A stretch of DNA of 64,000 nucleotides from Bacteroidales bacterium (GTDB taxonomy: Bacteria; Bacteroidota; Bacteroidia; Bacteroidales; UBA932), in the NCBI GenBank assembly GCA_017445755.1, contig JAFSSE010000005.1, forward strand, positions 25,734 to 89,733, read 5' to 3'. A model generated the notes under the pieces. That model did no database searches. It worked only from the letters and a program-made list of their open reading frames with translations, and was not told where the DNA came from. Every line of letters starts with the position of its first letter. Position 1 is the stretch's first letter. The translations under genes and the position numbers were made by a program. Positions 34,232 through 42,676 of this stretch are shown piece by piece.

Positions 34232-36439
34232 CTAAAGCCAGCGTGAAAGCCAGTCGAAGTAGCTGCGATGCCAGTAAAGGGCGTTCTGCGGCTGGAGAAT
34301 CCAGTGGTTCTCGTCCGGGAAAACAATGAGTTTCGAAGGGACACCCATCATCTGGGCGGCATTGAAGGCCGCCATGCCCTCGTCAACAGGGACGCGGAAA
34401 TCGCTGCCGCCGTGGATACAGAGTATCGGAGTATGCCAGTTCTTCACGAGGAGGTGGGGAGAATTGGAATAGTGGCGAACCGCCTTCGGGGAGCTGCTCC
34501 AGGGCGAACCGGCCTGCTGCATGCCTCCGAAGGTCTTTCCGTCGCCGCGGGGACCGATTTCTCCGGGAGTGTAGGCGTATTCTTCGGGAATTCCGCCGTT
34601 GTCCCAGTTGGGGAACCACATCTCCTCGGTTGTCATATACATGTGCTCTTCGTTGAAGATTCCGGCATGGGCGATGAAGCAGTCGTAAACATCCCCGTGG
34701 ATCCCCGCCAGGTAATAGACGCTGTATCCGCCGTAGGAGGCACCGCAGGCGGCCATCTTGCCGACATAGGGTTCCGCCTTCAGGGCCTTCGCCGCGGAGA
34801 GGTAATCCTGCATGTTCAGACCGATGTAGTCACCGCTGATTTCCTCGCACCAGGGCTGGCCGAAAGCCGTCGTGCCGCGGCGGTTCGGGAGTACGACCAC
34901 ATAGCCCTGATGGGCCATGAGACAATAATTCCAGCGATATGACCATCCCTGGGAAAGGGTTCCCTGGGGGCCTCCGAGGGTAATTTCAATCGCAGGATAG
35001 ACCTTGGAAGCGTCGAATTCCGGAGGGAAGAGGACCCATGTCAGCATGTCCTTACCATCGACGGTACGGATTTGCCGCGCCTCGGTCCTATGTTCCTTAA
35101 GCCGGGAAAGGATATGGGCATTCTCGGATGTCAGAGGGGTGGGGACGCCGTCTTTTACGGAAACTATCTCCGTCGGGAAATCCATCGAGCAGTAGGTTGC
35201 AAGAAGGGTCCCGTCCTCGAGGACTCCGAAGGGAGAGCCGAAATCATACCACAGCTCTTCCCCGGTAAGGCGCTCTATCTCAGCACTTTCAGAGCTAACC
35301 CTGAAAATGCCCTGAAGGCCCTCGACAAGGGAATTGAAATAGAGGGACCTGCTGTCGCCGGCCCAGACAGGGCCCGCCGCATTGTAGGCAAAACCCGCGG
35401 TAAGGTTCCGGATAGAACGGACGGAGGGATTGCTCCCCTGGCCTTCCCCGGGCCTGTCGAACAGGAGGTCGGCGACATATAGTTCCGTCTTGTCGGCCTC
35501 ATACCCGTCCCTGTCCATATGGAGCCAGGCGAGGGCATTCCCGTCCGGACTCCAGACGGGATCGGTATCATAGCCGCCGGAGGACTTGACGCAGCTGGTC
35601 TCCCCCGTCAGAGGACAATAGATAAAAATTTCAGTATTAGTCGAAAAGGCGTATTCCTTTCCGGTTTTCTTCTTGCATGAATAGGCGACATAGCGGCCGT
35701 CCGGACTCCATGAAAGCTGCTCTACGCCGCCCCAGGGGCCATTCGGAAGCTGGTAAAGGACGTCCTCTCCGCCGAGGATGTCGATTGAGCCCCCGCGGGT
35801 AATCCTGCCGTTTACAAGAGTTGCGATAAAGGTATGGTCAATTTCCTCAACCCAGTGGTCCCAGTGGCGGTACATCAGGTCCTCAGTCGCATAGGCCTTT
35901 GCCTTCGAAAGGGCCGGATCAGTGTCCGAAGGGCGTTCTACGGCGCTGTGAACCCCGCTCACATAGAGGACCTGGGACCCGTCCGGAGAGAGGGCAAAGC
36001 CGCTTATCCCCTCGGGGACATCGCTGAGAAGAACCCTTTTCCCAAGCTTGTTGTTCCTGAAGGGCGCCTTCCAGATCTGGCCGCCCTGGAGGAAATAAAC
36101 CTCCGACCCGTCCGGGGACCAGCGGGCATTCCCGATACTCTTTCCGTCCATGGTCAGCTGGATCTTCTCTCCTCCCCCGACAGGGCTTACAAAGAGGTTC
36201 CGGACGGAGCGGTTTTCCTCAACTGAGGTATAGGAAACACCATAAAGAACTGTTTTCCCATCCGGGGAGAGCCGGGGATCGGAAAGGCGTCCGAAGGCGA
36301 GGAGGACCTCAGGGGTCATCCTTCCGTCTTCAATAACGGGGTCCGAGGGACCGATATATGCTTTCTGCGGTTTCATCTGGGAATTTGTGCATGCCATACA
36401 GAGGACGGCAAGGGCTGGAATAAGGATTTTTGGACTCAT
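34232..36439 (-). CDS. S9-family prolyl-oligopeptidase-like peptidase, exported
   Basis: 735 residues. Signal sequence with a possible lipobox at A-V-L-C-M-A-C (position -3 is Cys, so lipidation is uncertain). Residues ~45-440 are a beta-propeller with WD40/TolB-like blades (repeated L-S-P-D-G-K, W-S-P-D-G-x-x-V). The C-terminal alpha/beta-hydrolase domain carries the triad: Ser in G-A-S-Y-G-G-Y, Asp in G-G-S-D-F-R-V-P, His in D-E-N-H-W-I. Family members cleave dipeptides or acyl-amino acids from peptide N-termini, in the periplasm for such exported forms. It follows the WYL regulator gene by 14 bp and ends tail-to-tail with recG. Confidence 0.92.
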   Translation of the reverse strand: MSPKILIPALAVLCMACTNSQMKPQKAYIGPSDPVIEDGRMTPEVLLAFGRLSDPRLSPDGKTVLYGVSYTSVEENRSVRNLFVSPVGGGEKIQLTMDGKSIGNARWSPDGSEVYFLQGGQIWKAPFRNNKLGKRVLLSDVPEGISGFALSPDGSQVLYVSGVHSAVERPSDTDPALSKAKAYATEDLMYRHWDHWVEEIDHTFIATLVNGRITRGGSIDILGGEDVLYQLPNGPWGGVEQLSWSPDGRYVAYSCKKKTGKEYAFSTNTEIFIYCPLTGETSCVKSSGGYDTDPVWSPDGNALAWLHMDRDGYEADKTELYVADLLFDRPGEGQGSNPSVRSIRNLTAGFAYNAAGPVWAGDSRSLYFNSLVEGLQGIFRVSSESAEIERLTGEELWYDFGSPFGVLEDGTLLATYCSMDFPTEIVSVKDGVPTPLTSENAHILSRLKEHRTEARQIRTVDGKDMLTWVLFPPEFDASKVYPAIEITLGGPQGTLSQGWSYRWNYCLMAHQGYVVVLPNRRGTTAFGQPWCEEISGDYIGLNMQDYLSAAKALKAEPYVGKMAACGASYGGYSVYYLAGIHGDVYDCFIAHAGIFNEEHMYMTTEEMWFPNWDNGGIPEEYAYTPGEIGPRGDGKTFGGMQQAGSPWSSSPKAVRHYSNSPHLLVKNWHTPILCIHGGSDFRVPVDEGMAAFNAAQMMGVPSKLIVFPDENHWILQPQNALYWHRSYFDWLSRWL

Positions 36440-36453
36440 ATGTCAATTAATAA

Positions 36454-37368
36454 TCATTCTAATACCAGGTCAGGACCCCGATAGAGGGAAAGGGCCCTTT
36501 CATGTTCCGCCGCAACTTCATCCCTAAGGGAAAGCGGCTCGAGAACCTCGATTCTCGCCCCGTGGCGGCAGAGTTCCATGACAAAATTACGCGTCGGAAT
36601 GAGATACAGGCGGAAAACGGCGCCTTCTTCATCCTCCGAAACGAGGGTCTGGCTTTCATGGAGCGGGAGGTCTTTCAGGAAGAGGGCCTCCGTTCCGAAG
36701 GCCTTGAGCCGGATAATCTGAGGTTTCCCCTCCGGAAGATATGGTCCGAAACTGAAGACGAACTTCTCCCGGATATCCAGGTCCTTCGGCATGACAAAAC
36801 TCTTTCCGGAGTACAGCAGGTCGAGGATCCGGTCCATGCCATAGAGGCGGAGCCCCTCCCGCTCGACACAGTATCCGACGAGGTACCACCTCCTCTCATA
36901 TTCTTTCACGGCATAGGGGTGGACATGGAAGAGCTCGACCTCGGAACTGGTGTATTTCCGGTAGGTAATGGCTATCTCCTTGCCGTCTATCATCGCCTGC
37001 ATTATCCGGGTCAGGAAGCGATGGCCGGACGGCACATCCTCCACGAGCACCCTGCCGCTGAGCTTTTCCTTACCTATTGAAAGTAAGGAGTTTACGGAAA
37101 AAGTATTGATCAGCCAGTCCACCGTCTGCTTCTTGTCGGAGGTCACCTCGCTAAGCGAATACCGGTTGGTCTTCCGGTCACAGTTTATTTCTACGCCGAA
37201 GAGCTCTGCAACGGCATCCCGGTGGTTATTGAAAGTACGCCGTGGATACTCGGTCCCGTACCGGTCCTTCCATGAGATGGCTATCTCCTCCAGGGTCAGT
37301 CCCCGGAGTCCGGCATTGCTCAAAAGCTGGATGAGCCAGACGTATTTATCAATCAGATCGGCAACCAT
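36454..37368 (-). CDS. WYL-domain transcriptional regulator
   Basis: 304 residues. The N-terminal ~80 residues contain a winged-helix-like segment (L-T-L-E-E-I-A, then Y-P-R-R-T-F-N-N-H-R-D-A-V), and residues ~130-210 a WYL domain (E-R-R-W-Y-L-V-G-Y-C, followed by L-R-L-Y-G-M-D-R-I), with a WCX-like C-terminal extension. WYL proteins sense nucleotides or nucleic acid and control repair or defence genes; the target here is unknown. The S9 peptidase follows in the same direction. Its own -7 element is 4 nt from the ATG. Confidence 0.88.
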   Translation of the reverse strand: MVADLIDKYVWLIQLLSNAGLRGLTLEEIAISWKDRYGTEYPRRTFNNHRDAVAELFGVEINCDRKTNRYSLSEVTSDKKQTVDWLINTFSVNSLLSIGKEKLSGRVLVEDVPSGHRFLTRIMQAMIDGKEIAITYRKYTSSEVELFHVHPYAVKEYERRWYLVGYCVEREGLRLYGMDRILDLLYSGKSFVMPKDLDIREKFVFSFGPYLPEGKPQIIRLKAFGTEALFLKDLPLHESQTLVSEDEEGAVFRLYLIPTRNFVMELCRHGARIEVLEPLSLRDEVAAEHERALSLYRGPDLVLE

Positions 37369-37372
37369 AATG

Positions 37373-37380
37373 CAAAAATA
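37373..37380 (-). promoter_or_regulatory. -7 element of the WYL/S9 operon
   Basis: The minus strand reads TATTTTTG, 4 nt before the ATG at 37368, indicating a leaderless transcript. Confidence 0.55.
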
Positions 37381-37606
37381 GGATATTTTTCCGTAAAACC
37401 ATCTCCGGGAAAAAATCCGGAGACCTTTCTTTTTCCGGAAGACCTTCTACGGGAACATCTTTTTTTCTCCGGAATCGTAAAAATCTTCGGCCGGAAAACA
37501 CTTCCGAGCAGGATTCCATGACCTTTCTACTTTACTTTGCCGCCGGGTTCATCCCCGTCCCTGCGGCATGGTGCCGGAGGGTCCAAACAATAAATGCACA
37601 AATACT

Positions 37607-37960
37607 ATGGAACAACTCAACAGGGTGGAAATTATCGGAAGGGTCGGATCGGCCTTTCTGAACAAAGTAGGAGAAAGGGAAACACCCGTCCTCAGATTCT
37701 ACGTTGCAACCGACTATGTTTATAAGGACAGGGAGGGAACTCCCATCATAGACACGACGTGGCACAATATTACCTGGTGGGGAGACAAGGGCGGAAGCGA
37801 GCTGGACAAAATCGTCCGCGGATGCGCCGTCCATGTACTGGGACGGACCAGGCAGAACCGCTATACAAATGCGGAAGGCGTTGAAAAGACCGTCCAGGAA
37901 GTCGTCGCGACCTCCGTGGAAATACTTGACGAACAGGTTACTGCGCAGTGCAGTTTCTAA
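37607..37960 (+). CDS. ssb: small single-stranded DNA-binding protein without the acidic tail
   Basis: The ATG at 37607 (M-E-Q-L-N-R-V-E-I-I-G-R-V-G) gives 117 aa; an upstream start at 37568 would add 13 poorly fitting residues. One OB fold: I-I-G-R-V-G, F-Y-V-A-T-D-Y, W-H-N-I-T-W-W-G, V-H-V-L-G-R-T. It ends T-A-Q-C-S-F, lacking the linker and the acidic D-D-x-I-P-F tip that recruits partner proteins in housekeeping SSB, so it looks like a secondary SSB. The 238-bp divergent region upstream is rich in TCCGGA-type words; a weak -7 (TTACTTTG, 37532-37539) is the best promoter candidate. Fimbrial genes start 25 bp downstream in the same direction. Confidence 0.88.
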   Translation: MEQLNRVEIIGRVGSAFLNKVGERETPVLRFYVATDYVYKDREGTPIIDTTWHNITWWGDKGGSELDKIVRGCAVHVLGRTRQNRYTNAEGVEKTVQEVVATSVEILDEQVTAQCSF

Positions 37961-37985
37961 CCCCCGGAACTCTGCCATGGGAAAC

Positions 37986-38540
37986 ATGAAAAACTTCATT
38001 CTAGTCCTGGTAACGGTCCTTTCCGTCTCCTCTCCCCTTTCCGCCCAGCGGCTCGGCCTCTCCTCGGACGCCGTGGATCTCATGACCTTCGGTACCCTCG
38101 GTATCGAGGGCTCCCTGGGAATCGCGCAGCATTTCAGCGCTGACCTCGGCGGAAACTACGACCCCTGGACGTTCAGGGAAGGGACGGAGGACCAGTTCCA
38201 GGCAAAACGCCGCTCCTTCTGGGGCGGAATTCGCTACTGGCCCTGGCATGTCTTCTCCGGATTCTGGTTCAAGGGATCCGGAAGATGGATAGAATACAAC
38301 TGGGGCGGGATAAGCGAAAGGAGTACGGAAGAAGGCAGGGCCTGGATGGGCGGACTCTCCCTCGGGTACTCCTATATGGTCACGGACCGGGTTAACCTGG
38401 ACATAGGCACGGGGCTCTGGCTGGGCCCGAAAGAATATACCGTTTACGAGTGCCCCCGCTGCGGCCGGATACTCGAGGAAGGGAGCAAGACCTGGATGGT
38501 TCCGGACCTCTCCCTCTCCGTCCAGGTAATCCTGTTTTAA
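37986..38540 (+). CDS. DUF3575-like outer-membrane beta-barrel protein of the fimbrial locus
   Basis: The ATG at 37986 gives 184 aa with a signal peptide M-K-N-F-I-L-V-L-V-T-V ending P-L-S-A-Q; an ATG at 37977 is possible. Alternating hydrophobic/polar strands with Trp and Tyr girdles (G-G-I-R-Y-W-P-W, Y-S-Y-M-V) and a hydrophobic C-terminal strand ending V-I-L-F suggest a small 8-stranded barrel. Similar DUF3575 proteins open Mfa/Fim-type loci in Bacteroidales. A C-x-x-C pair (E-C-P-R-C-G-R) lies in a late loop, unusual for a barrel. Starts 25 bp after ssb; a lipoprotein with OmpA domain follows 11 bp later. Confidence 0.78.
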   Translation: MKNFILVLVTVLSVSSPLSAQRLGLSSDAVDLMTFGTLGIEGSLGIAQHFSADLGGNYDPWTFREGTEDQFQAKRRSFWGGIRYWPWHVFSGFWFKGSGRWIEYNWGGISERSTEEGRAWMGGLSLGYSYMVTDRVNLDIGTGLWLGPKEYTVYECPRCGRILEEGSKTWMVPDLSLSVQVILF

Positions 38541-38551
38541 ATCCCGTAAAG

Positions 38552-40543
38552 ATGAGAAGAATAACGCTGCCGGTCATTGCAGGAGCAATTATCCTTTCCT
38601 GCTCCGGTCCTGGAAAAATAGAATCCATCCGCACCGAAGGAGTATCCGCCCAGATAGTCCTTCCGGGAGACTCCGGTCCGGACATTGAAAGGCGCATCGC
38701 CCCTGAAGCAAGGCGGGACACGCTGAAAGTCAAGGATCTGGAAGGGAATGAGGTAACTATTATGCGGGCTGTCCGGGACGAGGAAACCGGCGAAATGGTC
38801 GCAACTGAGACCCTGGACGCGGCAGTGATAACGGCGCGTTTCCGGAATGTGGCCGAAAGGCATGGAAAAATAGACCTCCGCTTCGACATAATAGTCCCGG
38901 AAAAGATGCAGGACCTGGAATGGCAGCTCCGCTTCCATCCGGACATGTTCATCCTCGGGGATTCCACCCGGCTGGACGCCCTCCATGTCACCGGGGCAAA
39001 TTATCGAAAAGCCCAGCTCCGGGGATACCAGCAGTACGAAAAATTCCTCTCGACCATCATCTCCGATACCACGAGGTTCATAGACCTCAGGAACCTCGAG
39101 ATTTTCATCGAGAGGAACCTTCCTGAGATCTACGCCCTTCGGCAGGATTCTTCGTTCGTCTCGGACGAGAGTATGAAAAGCTTTTTCGGAGTAACCGAAA
39201 AAGAGGCCATAGACCATTATACGAGGGGTTTCATGATCCGGATGAACGAGCGGAGAATAGCCCGGCGTGAGGCCATGTACCGGAAATACGTAAAGGTCCC
39301 GATCTCCGGAAGCGGCATCCGGCTGGATACGGTCATACGCAGCGTCAACGGAGATTTCATCTACGAGTATGTCCAGACTATCCAGACCCGGCCGAAACTC
39401 CGGAAGGTAGATATCGTTCTGTCAGGGGACATTTACAAGTCGGACGAAAAGCTCTACACAATGTCCCGGAGCGAGCCGCTCAGCTTCTATATCAGCTCCA
39501 TCTCCTCCTTTACCGACAACCGGGAGCGGTACCTTACAAAGGTTATCGAAAGGCGGGTCGAGGCGAAGACCGCCTGCTACGTCGATTTTGCCTCCGGGAA
39601 GGCCGATATCGACCTCTCCTTAGGGCACAATGAAACCGAAGTGGGACGGATAAGGGACAATGTACGGGACCTTCTGGAAGACACCAAATTCGACCTCGAT
39701 TCCATCGTAATCACCGCCTCCGCCTCTCCTGAGGGCTCCCTGGAGCAGAATAACCGCCTATCGGAGCGCCGTGCCGACGCCGTCGGCAACTACTTCCGGA
39801 ATTTCATTGATGAGTACAGGGATTCTCTTCGGAGGGCCCTCCGGGAGGAAGGCGGATTCAGCATAGCCGTCGGGGCGGACGGGGAGGAAGACATTTCGGC
39901 GGTTACCGAAACGGAAAAGCCGATTCCCTTCCGCTCCCATGCCGGAGGGGAAAACTGGAAAATGCTGGATTTCCTCGTTTCCGCCGATACGGTCATGACC
40001 TCGGCCGACAAGGAGAAATACCTGTCCAAGAGCACTTTAGCCGACATCGACGAAAGGGAAAGGTCCATGCAGAAAGACAGCTACTACAAATACATGAGAC
40101 AGCACCTCTACCCCCGGCTGAGGACAGTCCGCTTCGACTTCCATCTACTCCGGAAAGGGATGGTCAAGGACACTGTCCACACTACGGTACCCGACTCGGT
40201 CTATATGAGGGGCGTAGCCCTCCTCCGGGACCGGGAATATGACAAGGCCCTTCCGATACTGCGTCCCTACGCCGATTTCAATACGGCTGTCTGCTACGTT
40301 TCCCTGGATATGAACCGTAGCGCCATGGCCCTGCTGGAAGGGATGGAAAGGACGGCAAACGTAAATTACCTGCTGGCCCTTCTCCACTACCGCGAGGGGG
40401 ACGACAGGAAGGCAGTGGAATGTTATCTCCATGCCTGCGCCGAGGACCCGTCCCTTATCCACAGGGGCAATCTGGACCCTGAAATCTCAGCCATTATCCA
40501 CCGGTACGGACTCGATAAAAGAAACGGAAATGAAAGCTATTAG
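38552..40543 (+). CDS. OmpA-domain lipoprotein of the fimbrial locus (DUF3868-like)
   Basis: The ATG at 38552 gives 663 aa; the open frame extends to 38450 inside the previous gene. Lipoprotein signal ends I-I-L-S-C-S-G. The N-terminal half has no clear domain (beta-rich to ~residue 130, then helical). Residues ~360-440 fit an OmpA C-like peptidoglycan-binding fold: Y-V-D-F-A-S-G-K-A-D-I, I-V-I-T-A-S-A-S-P-E-G-S and L-S-E-R-R-A-D-A-V. The last ~100 residues form TPR-like helices (Y-D-K-A-L-P-I-L, A-V-E-C-Y-L-H-A). It resembles the DUF3868/OmpA partners that accompany DUF3575 in Bacteroidales fimbrial loci; the DUF number is from memory. Its end overlaps the next gene by 14 bp. Confidence 0.72.
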   Translation: MRRITLPVIAGAIILSCSGPGKIESIRTEGVSAQIVLPGDSGPDIERRIAPEARRDTLKVKDLEGNEVTIMRAVRDEETGEMVATETLDAAVITARFRNVAERHGKIDLRFDIIVPEKMQDLEWQLRFHPDMFILGDSTRLDALHVTGANYRKAQLRGYQQYEKFLSTIISDTTRFIDLRNLEIFIERNLPEIYALRQDSSFVSDESMKSFFGVTEKEAIDHYTRGFMIRMNERRIARREAMYRKYVKVPISGSGIRLDTVIRSVNGDFIYEYVQTIQTRPKLRKVDIVLSGDIYKSDEKLYTMSRSEPLSFYISSISSFTDNRERYLTKVIERRVEAKTACYVDFASGKADIDLSLGHNETEVGRIRDNVRDLLEDTKFDLDSIVITASASPEGSLEQNNRLSERRADAVGNYFRNFIDEYRDSLRRALREEGGFSIAVGADGEEDISAVTETEKPIPFRSHAGGENWKMLDFLVSADTVMTSADKEKYLSKSTLADIDERERSMQKDSYYKYMRQHLYPRLRTVRFDFHLLRKGMVKDTVHTTVPDSVYMRGVALLRDREYDKALPILRPYADFNTAVCYVSLDMNRSAMALLEGMERTANVNYLLALLHYREGDDRKAVECYLHACAEDPSLIHRGNLDPEISAIIHRYGLDKRNGNESY

Positions 40544-41630
40544 ACTTATATTCTGTGGAATAATCCTGCTTTCCGCCTGCAGCCATCTGGACGACGGCTG
40601 CCGCCTTCCGGTTACTCTTACCCTCACCTCGGAAGATAAACCGACAAGGTCCGACGGAAGGGCGGATTACGACTTTGAAAGGGCGGTAGGAAGGGTCGAT
40701 GTCTTTGTATATAACTCCGACGGCTCCTTCGACTCGAGGACGAGCGCAAACGGGGAGACGACCCTTATTCTCCGCTGCAGCGAGGGGCTTAAAAATATCC
40801 GCGTTTATGTAAACGCCCCTTCCGGATCGGAGTTCTATGACAATCCCCTCCTCCAGGAAGGAGCAGGAGCGAAAGCGCCGGAGTATCTCGACTGGAACGA
40901 CCCGTCGGAACAGCGCCTGCTGATGAGGGGCTCCGCTTCCATAAACGTCTCTGATTCAGGAGAAAATGAGTTCTCGGTCCGAGTTTCCCGTTCCCTTTCC
41001 CGGGTAGAATTGGAGGAGATAAACTGGGATTATCCCGGAGGCCACACTGCGCTCTTCCTCGGATGCTATCTCTCCAATGTGAACCGCTATTATCCCGGGG
41101 ACGACTGGACCGCCCTCTCCTGGAAGGGATCCATGTGGTACAACAAATGCGGCAGGGAGTGTTATTCGGATGGTCTTAGCTCCGGGGACAGCCGGCTGAT
41201 TGACTTTACGACCCGCTTCCCGGAGCATTCCCTCACCTTCTACCAGCCCTCATCTCCTGTAAGCATGGTTTCCGGGAGCAAATGGACCGGGCCGGCCCTG
41301 ATGTACGCGATGAGAAACAGCGACGGCGGCTCCCTCTGGAATCCCGGAACCTATGCCTGGAACGAAAGTGACGGCTCCGGTACCCTGATCCATGAAGGAA
41401 TAACGGCCCTGAGGACCCGTCTTGTCCTTGTTTTCAGGATTGACGGAAACATCCGCTACTATCCCGTTACCTTCCCCTCCCTCCGAAGGAACGTTTCCTA
41501 CGAAGTCTCCCTTACAATACGGTCTTCCGGATCCGACGATCCGGAGAAGGAAGTTTCCTCAGCCGACCTCTACCCAGTCATTACAATAAGGGACTGGGAC
41601 GATGTCCAAAGACACTATGAAAGACTTTAA
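40530..41630 (+). CDS. fimbrial lipoprotein, FimB/Mfa2-like
   Basis: The ATG at 40530 gives 366 aa and overlaps the OmpA-like gene by 14 bp. Lipobox I-L-L-S-A-C17. A second Cys (C24) follows closely as in Mfa2/FimB-type subunits, then T-R-S at residues 39-41, a candidate tryptic maturation site. The body has two beta-sandwich-like halves (V-G-R-V-D-V-F-V-Y-N, I-R-V-Y-V-N-A-P early) and ends with the pattern T-I-R-D-W-D-D-V seen in fimbrillin C-terminal strands. Either a cell-surface anchor or an accessory subunit that polymerises by donor-strand exchange. Family assignment rests on architecture and context. Confidence 0.72.
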   Translation: MKAIRLIFCGIILLSACSHLDDGCRLPVTLTLTSEDKPTRSDGRADYDFERAVGRVDVFVYNSDGSFDSRTSANGETTLILRCSEGLKNIRVYVNAPSGSEFYDNPLLQEGAGAKAPEYLDWNDPSEQRLLMRGSASINVSDSGENEFSVRVSRSLSRVELEEINWDYPGGHTALFLGCYLSNVNRYYPGDDWTALSWKGSMWYNKCGRECYSDGLSSGDSRLIDFTTRFPEHSLTFYQPSSPVSMVSGSKWTGPALMYAMRNSDGGSLWNPGTYAWNESDGSGTLIHEGITALRTRLVLVFRIDGNIRYYPVTFPSLRRNVSYEVSLTIRSSGSDDPEKEVSSADLYPVITIRDWDDVQRHYERL

Positions 41631-41654
41631 AACCCTATTAATCAATTATAAACA

Positions 41655-42665
41655 ATGAAAAAGTACCTTATCCTCCTCGGCGCGGGACTCCTCTCCCTCG
41701 CCGCCTGCAACAAAACCGTTTCCAACGTTGAAAACGCTCCCGTCCAAAGGACAACCGTAACCCTCCGTATTGCCGGGACCCAGACAAGGGCCGTTGAACA
41801 GACCGCGGAAGAAGCCGCCGTAAACTCCCTCCAGGTCCTGGTGTTCAGGGACGGAGGCATCGAAACCTACGCTTCCGCAACCGGAACAAAAGAAGTAGTC
41901 CTCTCGACGACTTCCGGAAGCCGGTCCGTCTATGCCGTAGTAAATGCCCCCTCCCTCGCCGGAATTGAAGCTGAAAACGACCTGAAGGCAAGTCTCAGTT
42001 CCCTCTCCGACAACAGCGCCTCGAACTATGTGATGGCCGGCCATAAGAACCTCGTTTTCGCCGCCAATAATCCGGACCCCTTCCCGATTCCGATCAGCCG
42101 ACTTGCCATCCGCGTAGAAATTGACAGGATTGTAAACAACCTTGCCAACTCAGTCCTCGCTTCAAAAGAATTCAAGGTCAATAAGATCTTTCTGACAAAT
42201 GTAAACACAAAAGACAAGCTAATAGACGATTACACCCCGCAATCTGAAGATTTTATTCACCATACCGGAGCCCTTCAGACAGATAATTCCTTTGTCTATA
42301 AAAGCGTCTCCTCAGGCGTAATTGCAAAGGGCACGGATCCTTCGGACGGATACAATACGGTCCACTCCTTCTACGGATACCAGAATCCCCAGGACCTTTA
42401 CTCTACGATGCTGATTGTAGAGGTGAAAATCGGTGATAAATACTATAACTATCCACTGCAGCTCGGCGCCGGAGCCCTTGAGAGCAACCGCATCTACCGA
42501 ATCAGCGAGCTTCAGATAACCCGTCTCGGCAACGATTCCAACGGAGACGATATCATCGATGACGGTGAAATCGACCCGATTACCGTGGCTTCCGCAACAG
42601 TCGAGGTCAGCGTAGAGGACTGGACTGTCGTTCTTGTCAACGGGGACGGAAAAGTCGTCATGTAA
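41655..42665 (+). CDS. likely major fimbrillin (Mfa1/FimA-type lipoprotein) with EF-hand-like loop
   Basis: 336 residues. Lipobox L-S-L-A-A-C18. T-R-A at residues 44-46 fits the arginine cleavage site used to mature FimA/Mfa1 precursors. Early L-Q-V-L-V-F-R-D and Y-A-V-V-N-A-P match the N-terminal fimbrillin domain; the C-terminal strand V-E-V-S-V-E-D-W-T-V-V would insert into the next subunit. Residues 294-305 (D-S-N-G-D-D-I-I-D-D-G-E) form a near-ideal EF-hand loop, unexpected here. Low Cys content and many Thr/Ser/Asn are typical of shaft subunits. Gap of 24 bp from the previous gene. The major-subunit role is inferred from position and size, not proven. Confidence 0.75.
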   Translation: MKKYLILLGAGLLSLAACNKTVSNVENAPVQRTTVTLRIAGTQTRAVEQTAEEAAVNSLQVLVFRDGGIETYASATGTKEVVLSTTSGSRSVYAVVNAPSLAGIEAENDLKASLSSLSDNSASNYVMAGHKNLVFAANNPDPFPIPISRLAIRVEIDRIVNNLANSVLASKEFKVNKIFLTNVNTKDKLIDDYTPQSEDFIHHTGALQTDNSFVYKSVSSGVIAKGTDPSDGYNTVHSFYGYQNPQDLYSTMLIVEVKIGDKYYNYPLQLGAGALESNRIYRISELQITRLGNDSNGDDIIDDGEIDPITVASATVEVSVEDWTVVLVNGDGKVVM

Positions 42666-42676
42666 AAGCTTACAAG

